50,907 bases of DNA from Clostridia bacterium (GTDB lineage: Bacteria; Bacillota; Clostridia; Christensenellales; Borkfalkiaceae). Below are positions 17,274-27,311 of this stretch, piece by piece. Each line of letters opens with the position of its first letter. The stretch's first letter is position 1. The stretch lies in NCBI GenBank assembly GCA_017463145.1, contig JAFTPR010000016.1, positions 1 through 50,907 on the forward strand, given 5' to 3'. The translations under genes and the position numbers were made by a program. The notes beneath the pieces are model-generated. The model had not been told where the DNA came from. It was given only the letters and a program-made list of their open reading frames with translations, and did not search any database.

Positions 17274-18668
17274 ATGGAGAGAATTACACTTCGGGATTTG
17301 AGCAAAGACGTTTCCGCTTACGGCGGAAAAACGGTGACGGTAGCGGGTTGGGCGAGAACGATCCGCGACTCCAAGGCATTCGGCTTTATCGAGCTGAACG
17401 ACGGCAGCGCGTTCAAGGCGACGCAGATCGTGTTCGAGCGGGAGAACCTCGAAAATTACGACGAGATTGCAAAATGCAACGTGGGCGCGGCGCTTGTTGT
17501 TACGGGGCAGGTGGTGCTTACCCCTGAAAATAAACAGCCGTACGAAATTAAGGCGACGCAAATACGTATCGAGGGCGAATCCACGCCCGATTACCCTTTG
17601 CAAAAGAAACGCCATTCCGTAGAGTTCTTGCGGGAGATTGCGTATCTCCGTCCGCGTACGAATTTGTTCGGTGCAACGTTCCGTATCCGCAGCGAGGCGG
17701 CGGTGGCTATTCACAAATTCTTTAACGACAGAGGGTTCGTTTACGTGCATACGCCTATCATCACGGGGAGCGACTGCGAGGGCGCGGGCGCTATGTTCCA
17801 AGTGACGACGTTCGATTTGGACGAAGTGGCAAAAAGCGGCAAGCCCGTCGATTACAAAAACGATTTCTTCGGCAAAAAAGCGGCGTTGACCGTTTCCGGT
17901 CAGCTCAATGCGGAAACGTACGCAATGGCGTTTGGCAACGTGTACACGTTCGGTCCGACGTTCCGCGCAGAGCACTCCAACACCGCACGTCACGCGGCGG
18001 AGTTTTGGATGATTGAGCCGGAAATGGCGTTCTGCGACCTTGCGGGGGATATGGACGTGGCGGAAGCAATGGTGAAGTACGTAATCGATTACGTTTCCGA
18101 AACGTGTAAAGACGAGCTTGCGTTCCTCAACCAATTCGTCGATAAGGGGCTTTTGGAACGGCTGAAAAACGTGTCCGAAAACGACTTTGTACGTCTTTCG
18201 TATACGGAAGCGATTGAAATTCTCAAACAAAATGCAGCGCGTTTCGACGATAAGAATATTTTCTGGGGTAAAGATTTGCAGAGCGAACACGAACGTTTCC
18301 TCACGGAAGAAGTGTACAAAAAACCTGTATTCCTCACCGATTATCCCAAGGAAATCAAGGCGTTTTATATGAAGCAGAACCCCGACGGAAAGACGGTTGC
18401 GGCGGCAGACTTGCTCGTGCCCGGTATCGGGGAACTTGTAGGCGGTTCGCAAAGAGAGGACGATTACGATAAGTTGTATAACCGTATTAAGGAGTTGGGT
18501 ATGAACCCCGCGGATTATTCTTGGTATCTCGATTTGAGAAAGTACGGCGGTACAACGCATAGCGGTTTTGGTTTGGGGTTTGAAAGAATGGTGATGTACC
18601 TCACGGGCGTGGCGAATATCCGCGACGTATTGCCGTATCCCAGAACGTTCGGCAACTGCGAATATTAA
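17274..18668 (+). CDS. asnS: Asparaginyl-tRNA synthetase
   Basis: Class II enzyme charging tRNA-Asn with asparagine. 464 residues from the ATG at 17274, chosen because it begins the conserved anticodon-binding OB fold. The longer frame to 17181 overlaps the promoter. Motif 2 reads [11 protein letters not shown] and motif 3 [15 protein letters not shown] near the C-terminus; the insertion characteristic of AsnRS (around [16 protein letters not shown]) is present. It appears to be a separate transcription start between the VanW gene and plsX. Confidence 0.96.
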   Translation: MERITLRDLSKDVSAYGGKTVTVAGWARTIRDSKAFGFIELNDGSAFKATQIVFERENLENYDEIAKCNVGAALVVTGQVVLTPENKQPYEIKATQIRIEGESTPDYPLQKKRHSVEFLREIAYLRPRTNLFGATFRIRSEAAVAIHKFFNDRGFVYVHTPIITGSDCEGAGAMFQVTTFDLDEVAKSGKPVDYKNDFFGKKAALTVSGQLNAETYAMAFGNVYTFGPTFRAEHSNTARHAAEFWMIEPEMAFCDLAGDMDVAEAMVKYVIDYVSETCKDELAFLNQFVDKGLLERLKNVSENDFVRLSYTEAIEILKQNAARFDDKNIFWGKDLQSEHERFLTEEVYKKPVFLTDYPKEIKAFYMKQNPDGKTVAAADLLVPGIGELVGGSQREDDYDKLYNRIKELGMNPADYSWYLDLRKYGGTTHSGFGLGFERMVMYLTGVANIRDVLPYPRTFGNCEY

Positions 18669-18691
18669 GGCTTGAAAAGGAGAAAACGGCT

Positions 18692-19732
18692 ATGGTAAAA
18701 ATCGTGATCGACGCAATGGGCGGAGATTTCGCGCCCAAACAGCAGGTGTTGGGGTGTGTGGACGCCTTGAAAAAGGACAAAGATTTATACTTAATCCTTT
18801 GTGGGGATAAAGAGCAGATCGAAGCGGAACTTGCGCCCTTGCAATACGATAAGGCGCGGTTGGAAATCCGCCATACGACGCAAACGATTTCTATGGAAGA
18901 AACGCCCACAATCGCTGTAAAAACGAAGCGGGATTCCTCGCTTGTGGTGGCGTTTGAACTGTTGAAAGCGGGCGAAGCGGACGGACTTGTTTCCTCCGGT
19001 TCGACAGGCGCGGTACTTACAGCGGGCATTTTGAAGCTCGGACGTATCAAGGGCGTTTCCCGTCCCGGGCTTTGCCCTGCCGTTCCCAATAACAGAGGTA
19101 CGGCGACGTACATTTGCGATTGCGGGGCGAACCTCGAATGTAAGCCCGTCAATTTGGTGCATTTTGCCATTATGGCTTCTGCCTACGCGCAATGCGCGGG
19201 TGTCAAAAACCCCAAGGTCGGGTTGCTCAACAACGGAACGGAGGACCACAAAGGGCTTATGCTCCAACAGGAAACGAACGCCATTTTAAAGACGGTCGAT
19301 TGCATTAACTATGCGGGCAACGTAGAGGGCAGAGAGCTGATGTACGGTGATATCGACGTTATGGTTTCCGACGGGTTTACGGGCAATATCGCCACCAAAG
19401 CGGTGGAGGGTTGCGGCAAAGCGGTTTCTGCCATTTTGAAGCGGGAATATAAGCGTAATATCTTTACGAAAATTTGCGCGCTTCTTTCGGGCGGCGTCAT
19501 CAAGAATATCCGCAAGGGGCTTGATTATGAAGCAATCGGCGGCGCGGTGTTCCTCGGTCTTACCAAGGCGGTTGTAAAAGGGCACGGCAACTCCAAGGCA
19601 AAGGGTTTTGCGGCTTGTATAGCGCAAGCGACGGCGGCGGTCAGAGAGGACCTCGTTGGAAAAATCAAAGGTATGCTCGATTCCGTTGACCTTGACGGCG
19701 CGACGGCAAAAGCAAACGAGGTTCATCAATGA
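18692..19732 (+). CDS. plsX: Phosphate acyltransferase PlsX
   Basis: Makes acyl-phosphate from acyl-ACP for PlsY in phospholipid synthesis; a peripheral membrane enzyme. 346 residues with the N-terminal IDAMGGD (6-12), SSGSTGAVL and SDGFTGNIATK motifs of the family. AAAAGGAGA precedes the ATG. It overlaps rnc by ATGA. In many Firmicutes acpP sits between plsX and rnc; here it does not. Confidence 0.95.
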   Translation: MVKIVIDAMGGDFAPKQQVLGCVDALKKDKDLYLILCGDKEQIEAELAPLQYDKARLEIRHTTQTISMEETPTIAVKTKRDSSLVVAFELLKAGEADGLVSSGSTGAVLTAGILKLGRIKGVSRPGLCPAVPNNRGTATYICDCGANLECKPVNLVHFAIMASAYAQCAGVKNPKVGLLNNGTEDHKGLMLQQETNAILKTVDCINYAGNVEGRELMYGDIDVMVSDGFTGNIATKAVEGCGKAVSAILKREYKRNIFTKICALLSGGVIKNIRKGLDYEAIGGAVFLGLTKAVVKGHGNSKAKGFAACIAQATAAVREDLVGKIKGMLDSVDLDGATAKANEVHQ

Positions 19733-20385
19733 GTTTTCCTTTTGCGGAAATAGAGAAAAAACTTGGCTACGTCTTTAAGGACAAGGATTTGCTGTTGGAA
19801 GCATTTACGCATAAAACGTATGCGAACCGTCACGGCGGCGAGGACAACGATCGCTTGGAATATTTGGGGGACGCGGTGCTTGGTTGCGTGATAGCGGAAT
19901 GGCAATTCGAGGGCAATGCCCGCGCTACGGCGGGCGCAATGACGCGGGAACGGCAAAAACTCGTTTGCCAAAATGCGTTGGACTCCGCCACGGACGGATT
20001 GGGTGTATGGCAATACCTTTTGTACGAGGGTACGAGGGATAATTTAAAGGGCAAACCCAAATCGAGCCTGTTCGAGGCGATCACGGGCGCAATCTTTACG
20101 GACGGCGGGTATGCGCAGGCGAAGTTGTTCGTACTCTCGCGCGGTATTCTCGACGCGCCGACGCGTTGGGAAAACCCTAAGGGGGATTTACAAGAATTTT
20201 TGCAGGCGCGCGGACAAGACGTGCCCAAGTACAAATGTGAAAAAGTAGGGCCGGACAACGCCCCTATGTTCTACTGTACGGTAAGCGCTTTTGGCGAAAA
20301 CGCCAAGGGCGAGGGGAAGAGTAAAAGAGAGGCGCAACAGCTTGCCGCGGCAAGACTGCTTTTCGAGCTTCAACGCAGTAAATAA
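19729..20385 (+). CDS. rnc: Ribonuclease III
   Basis: Cleaves double-stranded RNA in rRNA processing and mRNA decay. 218 residues: the catalytic domain has the signature DRLEYLGDAVL (41-51, metal ligands E44 and D48) and a second acidic patch FEAITGAIFTDGG with E116. A double-stranded-RNA-binding domain fills about 150-217. The start overlaps plsX by 4 nt. It begins the conserved rnc-smc-ftsY order. Confidence 0.95.
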   Translation: MSFPFAEIEKKLGYVFKDKDLLLEAFTHKTYANRHGGEDNDRLEYLGDAVLGCVIAEWQFEGNARATAGAMTRERQKLVCQNALDSATDGLGVWQYLLYEGTRDNLKGKPKSSLFEAITGAIFTDGGYAQAKLFVLSRGILDAPTRWENPKGDLQEFLQARGQDVPKYKCEKVGPDNAPMFYCTVSAFGENAKGEGKSKREAQQLAAARLLFELQRSK

Positions 20386-20437
20386 CTGCAAAGTATGAAA
20401 AATAAACGGATATGTTCATATCATAAAGGAGAATGTT

Positions 20438-23400
20438 TTGGATTTAAGGGAAATACAACTAGTCGGTTTTAAATCATTCGCAGACAAAACGAGGATTCGC
20501 TTTGAGGAGGGTGTTACGTGTATCGTAGGACCGAACGGTTGCGGAAAGAGCAACGTTGCCGACGCGGTACGTTGGGTGCTTGGCGAACAGTCCGCAAAGT
20601 CGCTGCGCGGCTCGAATATGCAGGACGTTATTTTCGTCGGGTCGAATACCCGTAACCCGCATACGTTTTGCGAGGTAACACTCGTGTTCGATAACACGAA
20701 ACGTATTTTTGATATCGACGTGGACGAGGTTGCTATGACGAGGCGGCTGTACCGTTCGGGCGAAAGTAAATATCTTATCAACAACCAAGCCAGCCGTTTA
20801 AAGGATTTGGTTGCGCTTTTCCACGGTATCGGGCTTGGCAAAGAGGGCTATTCCATTATCGGGCAGGGCAAAGTTGAACAAATTATGAACGCTCGCCCCG
20901 AGGATAGGCGGCTCATTTTTGAGGAAGCAACGGGGCTTATGGTGTTCAAATCCCGTAAGCAGGAGATTGAGAGAAAGCTGGAAGATTCCAACTCGAATTT
21001 GTTTATGTTCAGCCAGCGTATCAGCGAAGCGGAGCGTATGCTTGGGCGTATGAGCGGCGAAGCGGAAAAGGCGAGAGAATATAATATCTATTCTAAGGAA
21101 TTGAAAATCAACGAAGCGAATACGTACATATACCGTTATGAAAACGCCGAGGGAGAAAAGAGTAAGTTCAAGCGGGATATTTCGGGTATCACCGAGAAGA
21201 TTATCGAGCTGAATACGGGAATTGAGCGTATCAACCGCAAAATCGAAGCCAACCGCGACAAGATCAACGCCGCGGACGTACGGCTTTCCGAATTGAACGA
21301 TAAGCGTGTGGAACTTTCCGTTGGGAACGAGAGAAAGGACGGCGAATGGAAGCTTGCGCAAGAAAAAATCAGCACGTACCGTTCGCAGATAGAAACGGCA
21401 ACACAGGTGCTTGCGGACAGCAAGGTACGTATCGGCGAGATAGACGATACGCTTGCGCTTACGGCGAAAAAGAATGAAGAAGATATAAAACGTATCGCAG
21501 AATTGGAAACGCAGACGGAAGTGTTGCGTGCGGCAATCGGCGCGCTCGATAAGAAAATAGACATTTTTGAAAAGCTGTCGGACGAGAACCGTCAAAGTCA
21601 GCTTTCCGACGCGGATTATCTTGCGGAGATGAAGAAAAATCTCGGTACGCTTGCCGCGCGGCTGGAAGCGACCAAGGACAAGATTAAAGAGCTTGAAAAC
21701 GCGCTTTCCCGTACCAAGGACAGAAAGGAACGGCTTTCGGACGAGTTGGAGTCCGTGCGCAAGGACTTGAAACAACTCCGCGCTTTGACGTCGGGCGGCT
21801 CAAAAGAGTTCGAGGAGAAGCAGGAAGAAGCGCGGGAAATGCAGCTCACCATCAACGATTTCAACCAAGAGCTGTTCAACGCCAACGGGCAGATTGCTTC
21901 CCTGCGGGAAAATCTCGAAATGTATTTGAGTATTAAAAACCGTTTCGACGGGTATAAGGATTCCGTACGCCGTTTGCTTTCCATAGCCAAAACGAATACG
22001 GAATTGAGCAAGCGTATCCACGGCGCGCTTGCCGATATTGTATCGACGGAACAAAAATACGAAAGGGCGATTGAAACGGTATTCGGCGGGGCTATGCAAA
22101 ATATCGTCGTGCCCAATTCCGACGCAGGACAATACCTCATCACGTATTTGAGAAACACCAACGGCGGTATTGCAACGTTCTTGCCCGTCGCCAATACGCG
22201 CCCCCGTCCCGATTCGAGGGAAATTCGTCGCGCTTTGGACGAGCGCGGGGCTATGGGACTTGCTACGGAGCTTGTCAAATACGACGATTATTACTATAAC
22301 GTCATTTCCAATTTGCTTGGCAACACGCTCGTTTGCGACAATATCGTCAACGCTACGGCAATTTCCAAAAAGTACGGAAATATGTTCCGTATCGTCACGC
22401 TGGAAGGGGATATCATTGCCACGAGCGGCGCAATGACGGGCGGCAGCCGCGGCAGAGAATCGGCTTCCTTCCTTTCCACGGAGAGAAAAATCCAAGAATG
22501 TAAGGACAATATCGCCAGAAAGCAAAAATATATCGAAAAGCTGAAAACCGCTATTGCGGAAAGCGAAAAGGCGAAAGCGGAAGCGGAAGAAGCCGTTGAA
22601 AAATTGCGGGAAAGATACCAAGGCGCAAACAGCGAGATTGCAGGGCTTACGCAACGGGAAACGGCGCTTGTCGGTCAGATAGAAGAAACGTCGGCGGATA
22701 TTGAAACGTACGCAGATGCATTGGAAGAATTTAAATTAAAGCTTGCCGACCTCGAATCGGAAGAAGCGAACTCCTCGTTGAGCGAGGAACAGATCGCGCT
22801 TCGGAGAAAGGAAGCGGAAGCGAAGATGGACGAGCAGAGAAGAAACTGCGAAGCGTTCAAGGAAGAGCGCGCGGAAAAGAGCGAAACGCTCCGTAAGGAA
22901 GAAATCGAATACGCGCAACTCAAAAAAGCGGCGGAGCAACAGGCGCAAACGCTTGAACGGTTGGCGCAGGAAAAAGAAGAAATCGTCAAACGCATTATCG
23001 ATATGGAATACGAGCAGACGAACGCGCAGACCAAGCTCAACGGATTGGAGGCGGAAGCGCGGGATAAGGCGCTCACGGAAGAGGAAATGGAAGCCGTCCG
23101 CGCAATCGTCGAGGAGATTGCCGCGCTTTCCAAGGAGAAAGAAGAGGTCAATGCCTCTTCGCTTGCATTGGAAGAAGAGCGCGAGGGCTTACAGGAAACG
23201 CTTACCAAGCAGACGGACAAGCGGTATAAATGCGAAATCGAAATTGGCAAGATAGACACCAACCTTGAAAATATGCGTGTACGTATCGAAGAGGCGTACG
23301 AGCTGGATTACGAGGGTTGTTTGCCGTTCAAGCAGGAGAATTTCAACGTCAGCGAGGCGGCGACGACGATTGCTACCTTGAAGCGTAAAATTACCAACCT

Positions 23401-24034
23401 CGGACCTGTCAACCCCAACGCTGTGGAAGAATACGAATACGAGAAAGAGCATTGCGACGAGATGATTTCGCAACGGGACGATTTGCAAAAGGCGATTGAC
23501 GATTTGCAATCTGCGCTTGACGAGATTCGCGCGGAAATGCTGCGTATCTTCAACGAGGGATTCGATCAAATCAACGAAAATTTCAAAATCACGTTCAAGG
23601 AATTGTTTGGCGGCGGCAAGGCAGAGCTGCAAATCGACTACGTAGATGGCGAAGACCCGTTGAACGCGGGTATCGAAATCGTTGCTTGCCCGCCCGGCAA
23701 GAAGTTGACGAAGATATCCTTGCTTTCGGGCGGCGAACGGGCTTTGACGGCAATCGCCATTCTGTTTGCTATCTTGAAGTCGCACCCCATGCCCTTCTGT
23801 ATTCTCGACGAAATCGAAGCGGCGCTTGACGACGCGAACGTGGATAGATTTGCATCCTATCTCAAACGTTTTGCGGAGGAAACACAGTTTATCGTCATCA
23901 CGCACAGAAAGCCGACAATGAACCAAGCGGATTCGCTGTTTGGCGTTACCATGCAGGAAAAGGGTGTTTCCAAGATTGTTTCCGTGAAGCTGGCAGAGGT
24001 GGAAAGCAAGCTCGGGGCAGGTACGGTAGAATAA
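20438..24034 (+). CDS. smc: Chromosome segregation protein SMC
   Basis: ATPase of the SMC-ScpAB condensin, which compacts and segregates the chromosome. 1198 residues: Walker A GPNGCGKSN (31-39), coiled coil to about 510, a hinge at about 525-680, a second coiled coil, then the ABC signature SLLSGGERALTAIA (about 1094) and Walker B with FCILDEIEAALDDANV. The start is TTG at 20438, with AAAGGAGA 5 nt upstream; no ATG start fits the conserved N-terminus. It is separated from rnc by 52 nt with no terminator. Confidence 0.96.
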   Translation: MDLREIQLVGFKSFADKTRIRFEEGVTCIVGPNGCGKSNVADAVRWVLGEQSAKSLRGSNMQDVIFVGSNTRNPHTFCEVTLVFDNTKRIFDIDVDEVAMTRRLYRSGESKYLINNQASRLKDLVALFHGIGLGKEGYSIIGQGKVEQIMNARPEDRRLIFEEATGLMVFKSRKQEIERKLEDSNSNLFMFSQRISEAERMLGRMSGEAEKAREYNIYSKELKINEANTYIYRYENAEGEKSKFKRDISGITEKIIELNTGIERINRKIEANRDKINAADVRLSELNDKRVELSVGNERKDGEWKLAQEKISTYRSQIETATQVLADSKVRIGEIDDTLALTAKKNEEDIKRIAELETQTEVLRAAIGALDKKIDIFEKLSDENRQSQLSDADYLAEMKKNLGTLAARLEATKDKIKELENALSRTKDRKERLSDELESVRKDLKQLRALTSGGSKEFEEKQEEAREMQLTINDFNQELFNANGQIASLRENLEMYLSIKNRFDGYKDSVRRLLSIAKTNTELSKRIHGALADIVSTEQKYERAIETVFGGAMQNIVVPNSDAGQYLITYLRNTNGGIATFLPVANTRPRPDSREIRRALDERGAMGLATELVKYDDYYYNVISNLLGNTLVCDNIVNATAISKKYGNMFRIVTLEGDIIATSGAMTGGSRGRESASFLSTERKIQECKDNIARKQKYIEKLKTAIAESEKAKAEAEEAVEKLRERYQGANSEIAGLTQRETALVGQIEETSADIETYADALEEFKLKLADLESEEANSSLSEEQIALRRKEAEAKMDEQRRNCEAFKEERAEKSETLRKEEIEYAQLKKAAEQQAQTLERLAQEKEEIVKRIIDMEYEQTNAQTKLNGLEAEARDKALTEEEMEAVRAIVEEIAALSKEKEEVNASSLALEEEREGLQETLTKQTDKRYKCEIEIGKIDTNLENMRVRIEEAYELDYEGCLPFKQENFNVSEAATTIATLKRKITNLGPVNPNAVEEYEYEKEHCDEMISQRDDLQKAIDDLQSALDEIRAEMLRIFNEGFDQINENFKITFKELFGGGKAELQIDYVDGEDPLNAGIEIVACPPGKKLTKISLLSGGERALTAIAILFAILKSHPMPFCILDEIEAALDDANVDRFASYLKRFAEETQFIVITHRKPTMNQADSLFGVTMQEKGVSKIVSVKLAEVESKLGAGTVE

Positions 24035-24101
24035 ATAAAAGGGCGTACGTGCGTTTCGCGGAGGCAATGCGCGAAAACAACGTTTTCAAGTCACGCGCAA
24101 A

Positions 24102-24119
24102 AACGCAACGCGTTGCGTT
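24102..24119. repeat. 18-bp perfect palindrome between smc and ftsY
   Basis: AACGCAACG followed directly by CGTTGCGTT. The 111-bp gap also holds a nested inverted repeat with arms GCGCGAAAAC (from 24070) and GTTTT...CGCGC. No U-tract follows, so it is not an obvious terminator. Confidence 0.5.
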
Positions 24120-24145
24120 GTGGCAATATGAAGTAAGGAAGTATT

Positions 24146-25042
24146 ATGGGAATATTCGGAAAACTTTTCAATGCGTTAAAAAAGACGAAAGATACGCTTT
24201 CGGAAAAAATGCGCATACTCTTTTCCAAAAACAAGCTCGGTAACGAGTTTTATGAGGAGTTAGAGGAGCTTTTAATCTCCTCGGACGTGTCCGTTGCGAC
24301 GGCGGAGGAAGTCGTTGAACGGGTCAAACAGCAAGCGATTGCCGAACGTTTAAAGGACGCGGATTACGTGACGGGTATCCTGCGTAAGGTTTTGACGGAA
24401 ATGCTGGAAGAAAGTGAGGTTGAACCGCCGCAATATCCTTGCGTGATTATGCTCGTGGGCGTAAACGGCGTGGGTAAGACGACGACGGTAGGCAAACTTG
24501 CGCATTACTTTTTAAAACAGGGCAAAACGGTGACGGTGGCGGCGGCAGATACGTTTCGCGCGGCGGCAAGCGAACAGCTTTCCGTTTGGGCGGAGCGGGC
24601 TAAGGTGCGTATCGTCAAACACGAAGAGGGAAGCGACCCTTCTGCCGTGATTTTCGACGCGGTTTCTTCCGCAAAAGCGAAGAAAACGGACGTGGTAATC
24701 GTGGATACGGCAGGGCGTTTGCACGTAAAAGAAAATCTTATGAACGAGCTTCGGAAAATGGACAGAGTTGTTTCAAGAGAGTTCCCCGAAGCGGACTTTT
24801 TGAAGTTGCTCGTATTGGATGCAACGACGGGTCAAAACGCCGTAAGTCAAGCCCGTGTATTTGACGAAGCGGTGGAACTTGATGGGATTGTTCTTACGAA
24901 ATTGGACGGAACAGCGAAGGGCGGGTTTGTATTCTCGCTCTCTTCCGAGCTTTCGTTGCCCGTAATTTTTGCGGGGGTAGGCGAAAAAATCGACGACCTC
25001 GAATTTTTCGATAGCGAAAGTTTTGTTTCCGCCATATTATAA
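24146..25042 (+). CDS. ftsY: Signal recognition particle receptor FtsY
   Basis: GTPase that docks SRP-ribosome complexes at the membrane for Sec insertion. 298 residues: short N domain (1-95) without the long acidic A domain, then the G domain with GVNGVGKT (105-112), DTAGRLHV and TKLDGTAKGG. The final residues FGDR-type helix is replaced by a DDLEFFDSESFVSAIL end, usual for Firmicutes. The ATG follows AAGGAAG. Last gene of rnc-smc-ftsY. Confidence 0.95.
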   Translation: MGIFGKLFNALKKTKDTLSEKMRILFSKNKLGNEFYEELEELLISSDVSVATAEEVVERVKQQAIAERLKDADYVTGILRKVLTEMLEESEVEPPQYPCVIMLVGVNGVGKTTTVGKLAHYFLKQGKTVTVAAADTFRAAASEQLSVWAERAKVRIVKHEEGSDPSAVIFDAVSSAKAKKTDVVIVDTAGRLHVKENLMNELRKMDRVVSREFPEADFLKLLVLDATTGQNAVSQARVFDEAVELDGIVLTKLDGTAKGGFVFSLSSELSLPVIFAGVGEKIDDLEFFDSESFVSAIL

Positions 25043-25056
25043 ATACGGAGGCAATT

Positions 25057-25761
25057 ATGGCAGATATTATCGAATGTATCGATCTTACCAAAAGTTATGA
25101 CGGGTTTCTTGCGCTCGATCGGCTGAATATTGCCGTGCCCGACAAGGGCGGTATTGTCGGCTTGCTCGGTCCAAACGGCAGCGGAAAAACCACGCTCATC
25201 AAATTATTGACGGGCTTGCTTGCGCCCTCGGGCGGTTCGGCGCGTATCGGCGGCTATCCGATTGGGGTGGAAAGTAAAGCAATCGTTTCCTATCTTTCGG
25301 ACGCGCATTCGCTCAACAATAATTATACCGTCATACAGGAATTGGACTATTTCGAGGATTTTTTTGCCGATTTCGATAGGGAAAAGGCGACGCAAATGGT
25401 CAAGGAACTTGGTATAGACGAAAAGAAACGGGTGAAAGCGCTTTCCAAGGGTACGAAAGAAAAGCTTGCGCTCATTTTGACCCTTTCGAGAAACGCGCGG
25501 CTGTATATTCTTGACGAGCCGATTGCAGGGGTAGACCCCGCCGCAAGAGATTACATACTCCAAACTATTCTGTCGCATAAAAACGAGAATGCAACGATTC
25601 TTATGTCTACGCACCTCATTTCGGAGATAGAGCAGTATTTTGATTACGTGCTGTTTTTGAAAGAGGGGCACGTCGTTTTGCACGGCAACGCGGAGGATAT
25701 CCGTCAGCGTGAGGGTAAAACGATTGACGAATTGTTCCGGGAGGTGTTCAGATGGATGTAA
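25057..25761 (+). CDS. ABC transporter ATP-binding protein (ABC-2 type)
   Basis: 234-residue ATPase with Walker A GPNGSGKTT (38-46), a LSKGTKEKL signature of the kind seen in GntR-linked and bacitracin-type transporters, and Walker B YILDEPIAGVD. It overlaps the start of the following membrane protein by 10 nt, so the pair forms one transporter. The substrate is unknown. It lies 14 nt downstream of ftsY and may read through from it. Confidence 0.9.
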   Translation: MADIIECIDLTKSYDGFLALDRLNIAVPDKGGIVGLLGPNGSGKTTLIKLLTGLLAPSGGSARIGGYPIGVESKAIVSYLSDAHSLNNNYTVIQELDYFEDFFADFDREKATQMVKELGIDEKKRVKALSKGTKEKLALILTLSRNARLYILDEPIAGVDPAARDYILQTILSHKNENATILMSTHLISEIEQYFDYVLFLKEGHVVLHGNAEDIRQREGKTIDELFREVFRWM

Positions 25762-26633
25762 CGTTTGATTTTGAAACCAAAAAACCGTTTCCCGACGAGG
25801 ATTACAAAAACGGACGGTTAAAGGCGGTTCGGGGCAGAATCCTCAAAAAGCTGATGAAATATGAGTTTAAGGCGTTGCTTCCAGGGCTTTGGATTGCGCT
25901 TTCCGTTCTGCTTTGCGCAACGGTGGTGATGTCGATAGCGGTACGTTCTCTTGGGGATAAAGTCAATTTGTTTACTGCGTTGGACTCTCCCGCTACGCCT
26001 TTTCTTTTGCTAGCGATTTTGTTGTATATGTATTCCATAATGGGTGTTATCTTTACCCCGATTATCATTGCGGAACACAGATACCAAAAGAATTTCTTTA
26101 AAGAGGAGGGATATCTCACGTTCAGTATTCCCGCTTCTGCGGAGGAGCATCTCTTTGCTAAGCATTTGAGCGCAATGATTACGACGTTTGCGGCAATGGT
26201 GGCAAGCCTTATCAGTATTTTGCTCGTGGTTATTATAACAAGCGCGGGAACGTCAACGCCTGCGCCCGATACCGAAACGTCAAGCAACGTGCTTTCGACT
26301 GTGTTCGGGATTATCGAAGCGGTCATTCTGTCCGTGGAAGTCTTGGCGGCAATGTTCTGTGTTAGCGGCGCGCTTTGCGCTTGGGGGCAGAAATTTACAA
26401 AAAAAGGGCAAATCGTGCTCCGCGTGATTATTGCTTTTGTGGTCCTTTCCGTATTGGATGCCGTGATTGCGTTGATTGACGTGTTGAGCGGCTACGGCTT
26501 TACGCTGTTTTTCGCGACGGAGATAGGCGAACATGTCGGCGCGTTGATATGGATTTTGCTTCTTGCGCTCATTATTGTTCTGTCTTTCCTGTACGAAAGA
26601 AAAACGCTGAAATACCATCTTAACTTGAAGTGA
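25752..26633 (+). CDS. ABC-2 type transporter membrane subunit
   Basis: 293 residues with about six hydrophobic segments (roughly 45-66, 82-105, 136-160, 182-210, 224-243, 258-282) and a basic N-terminal tail. The second half of each pair of helices is separated by a conserved-looking EEGYLTFSIPAS region found in clostridial ABC-2 permeases. Substrate not predictable. The ATG at 25752 lies inside the ATPase gene, indicating translational coupling. Confidence 0.8.
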   Translation: MDVTFDFETKKPFPDEDYKNGRLKAVRGRILKKLMKYEFKALLPGLWIALSVLLCATVVMSIAVRSLGDKVNLFTALDSPATPFLLLAILLYMYSIMGVIFTPIIIAEHRYQKNFFKEEGYLTFSIPASAEEHLFAKHLSAMITTFAAMVASLISILLVVIITSAGTSTPAPDTETSSNVLSTVFGIIEAVILSVEVLAAMFCVSGALCAWGQKFTKKGQIVLRVIIAFVVLSVLDAVIALIDVLSGYGFTLFFATEIGEHVGALIWILLLALIIVLSFLYERKTLKYHLNLK

Positions 26634-26637
26634 TTTT

Positions 26638-27303
26638 ATGAAAATCGATATTTTGACGCTGTTTCCCGAAATGTTTTCGGCTATGCAGGAGAGTATACTC
26701 GGCAGAGCGCAAAAGGACGGGAAAATACAAATCAACATCATCAATATCCGCGACTACACGGAGGATAAGCATTTAAAGTGTGACGATTATCCGTTCGGCG
26801 GCGGTGCAGGTATGGTCATGATGCCGCAACCGATCGGCAGCGCGATAGAAGCGCTCGATCCCGACCATAAAGCGCATAGGATATATACCTCGCCCAAAGG
26901 CGAGGTATTCCGTCAACAAAAGGTGTTCGAGCTGTTGCGCTACGAGCATATTATTCTGTTATGCGGACATTACGAGGGGGTCGATCAGCGAGTAATCGAT
27001 TTATATATCGACGAGGAAATATCGATTGGCGACTACGTACTGACGGGCGGGGAGCTGCCCGCTATGGTTATTGCTGATTGCGTTTCCCGCTACGTGGACG
27101 GCGTTATCAGCGCCTCGTCGCTTGTGGACGAGAGTTTTTCGGAAAATCTGCTCGAATACCCGCAGTATACCCGTCCGCAGGTATATAAAGGGCTTGCCGT
27201 ACCCGAAGTGTTGCGTAGCGGCGACCACGCCAAAGTGGACTTGTGGCGGCGGGAACAGGCAATAGAACTGACGAAAAAACGCAGACCCGATCTGCTCAAA
27301 TAA
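26638..27303 (+). CDS. trmD: tRNA (guanine-37-N1)-methyltransferase TrmD
   Basis: SPOUT methyltransferase that makes m1G37 and prevents frameshifting. 221 residues, a little shorter than the 240-255 typical. Motifs: DYPFGGGAGMVMMP, the S-adenosylmethionine knot with CGHYEGVDQRV and IGDYVLTGGELPAMV, and the C-terminal HAKVDLWRREQA. Usual partners rimM, rpsP and rplS are missing; rbgA, rnhB and yraN follow as in B. subtilis. It starts 4 nt after the ABC permease with a weak ribosome site. Confidence 0.95.
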   Translation: MKIDILTLFPEMFSAMQESILGRAQKDGKIQINIINIRDYTEDKHLKCDDYPFGGGAGMVMMPQPIGSAIEALDPDHKAHRIYTSPKGEVFRQQKVFELLRYEHIILLCGHYEGVDQRVIDLYIDEEISIGDYVLTGGELPAMVIADCVSRYVDGVISASSLVDESFSENLLEYPQYTRPQVYKGLAVPEVLRSGDHAKVDLWRREQAIELTKKRRPDLLK

Positions 27304-27311
27304 GAGGAAGT

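Noticed and set aside
17163..18560. 465-codon antisense frame opposite asnS
   Set aside because: It mirrors the codon pattern of asnS and gives no family match.
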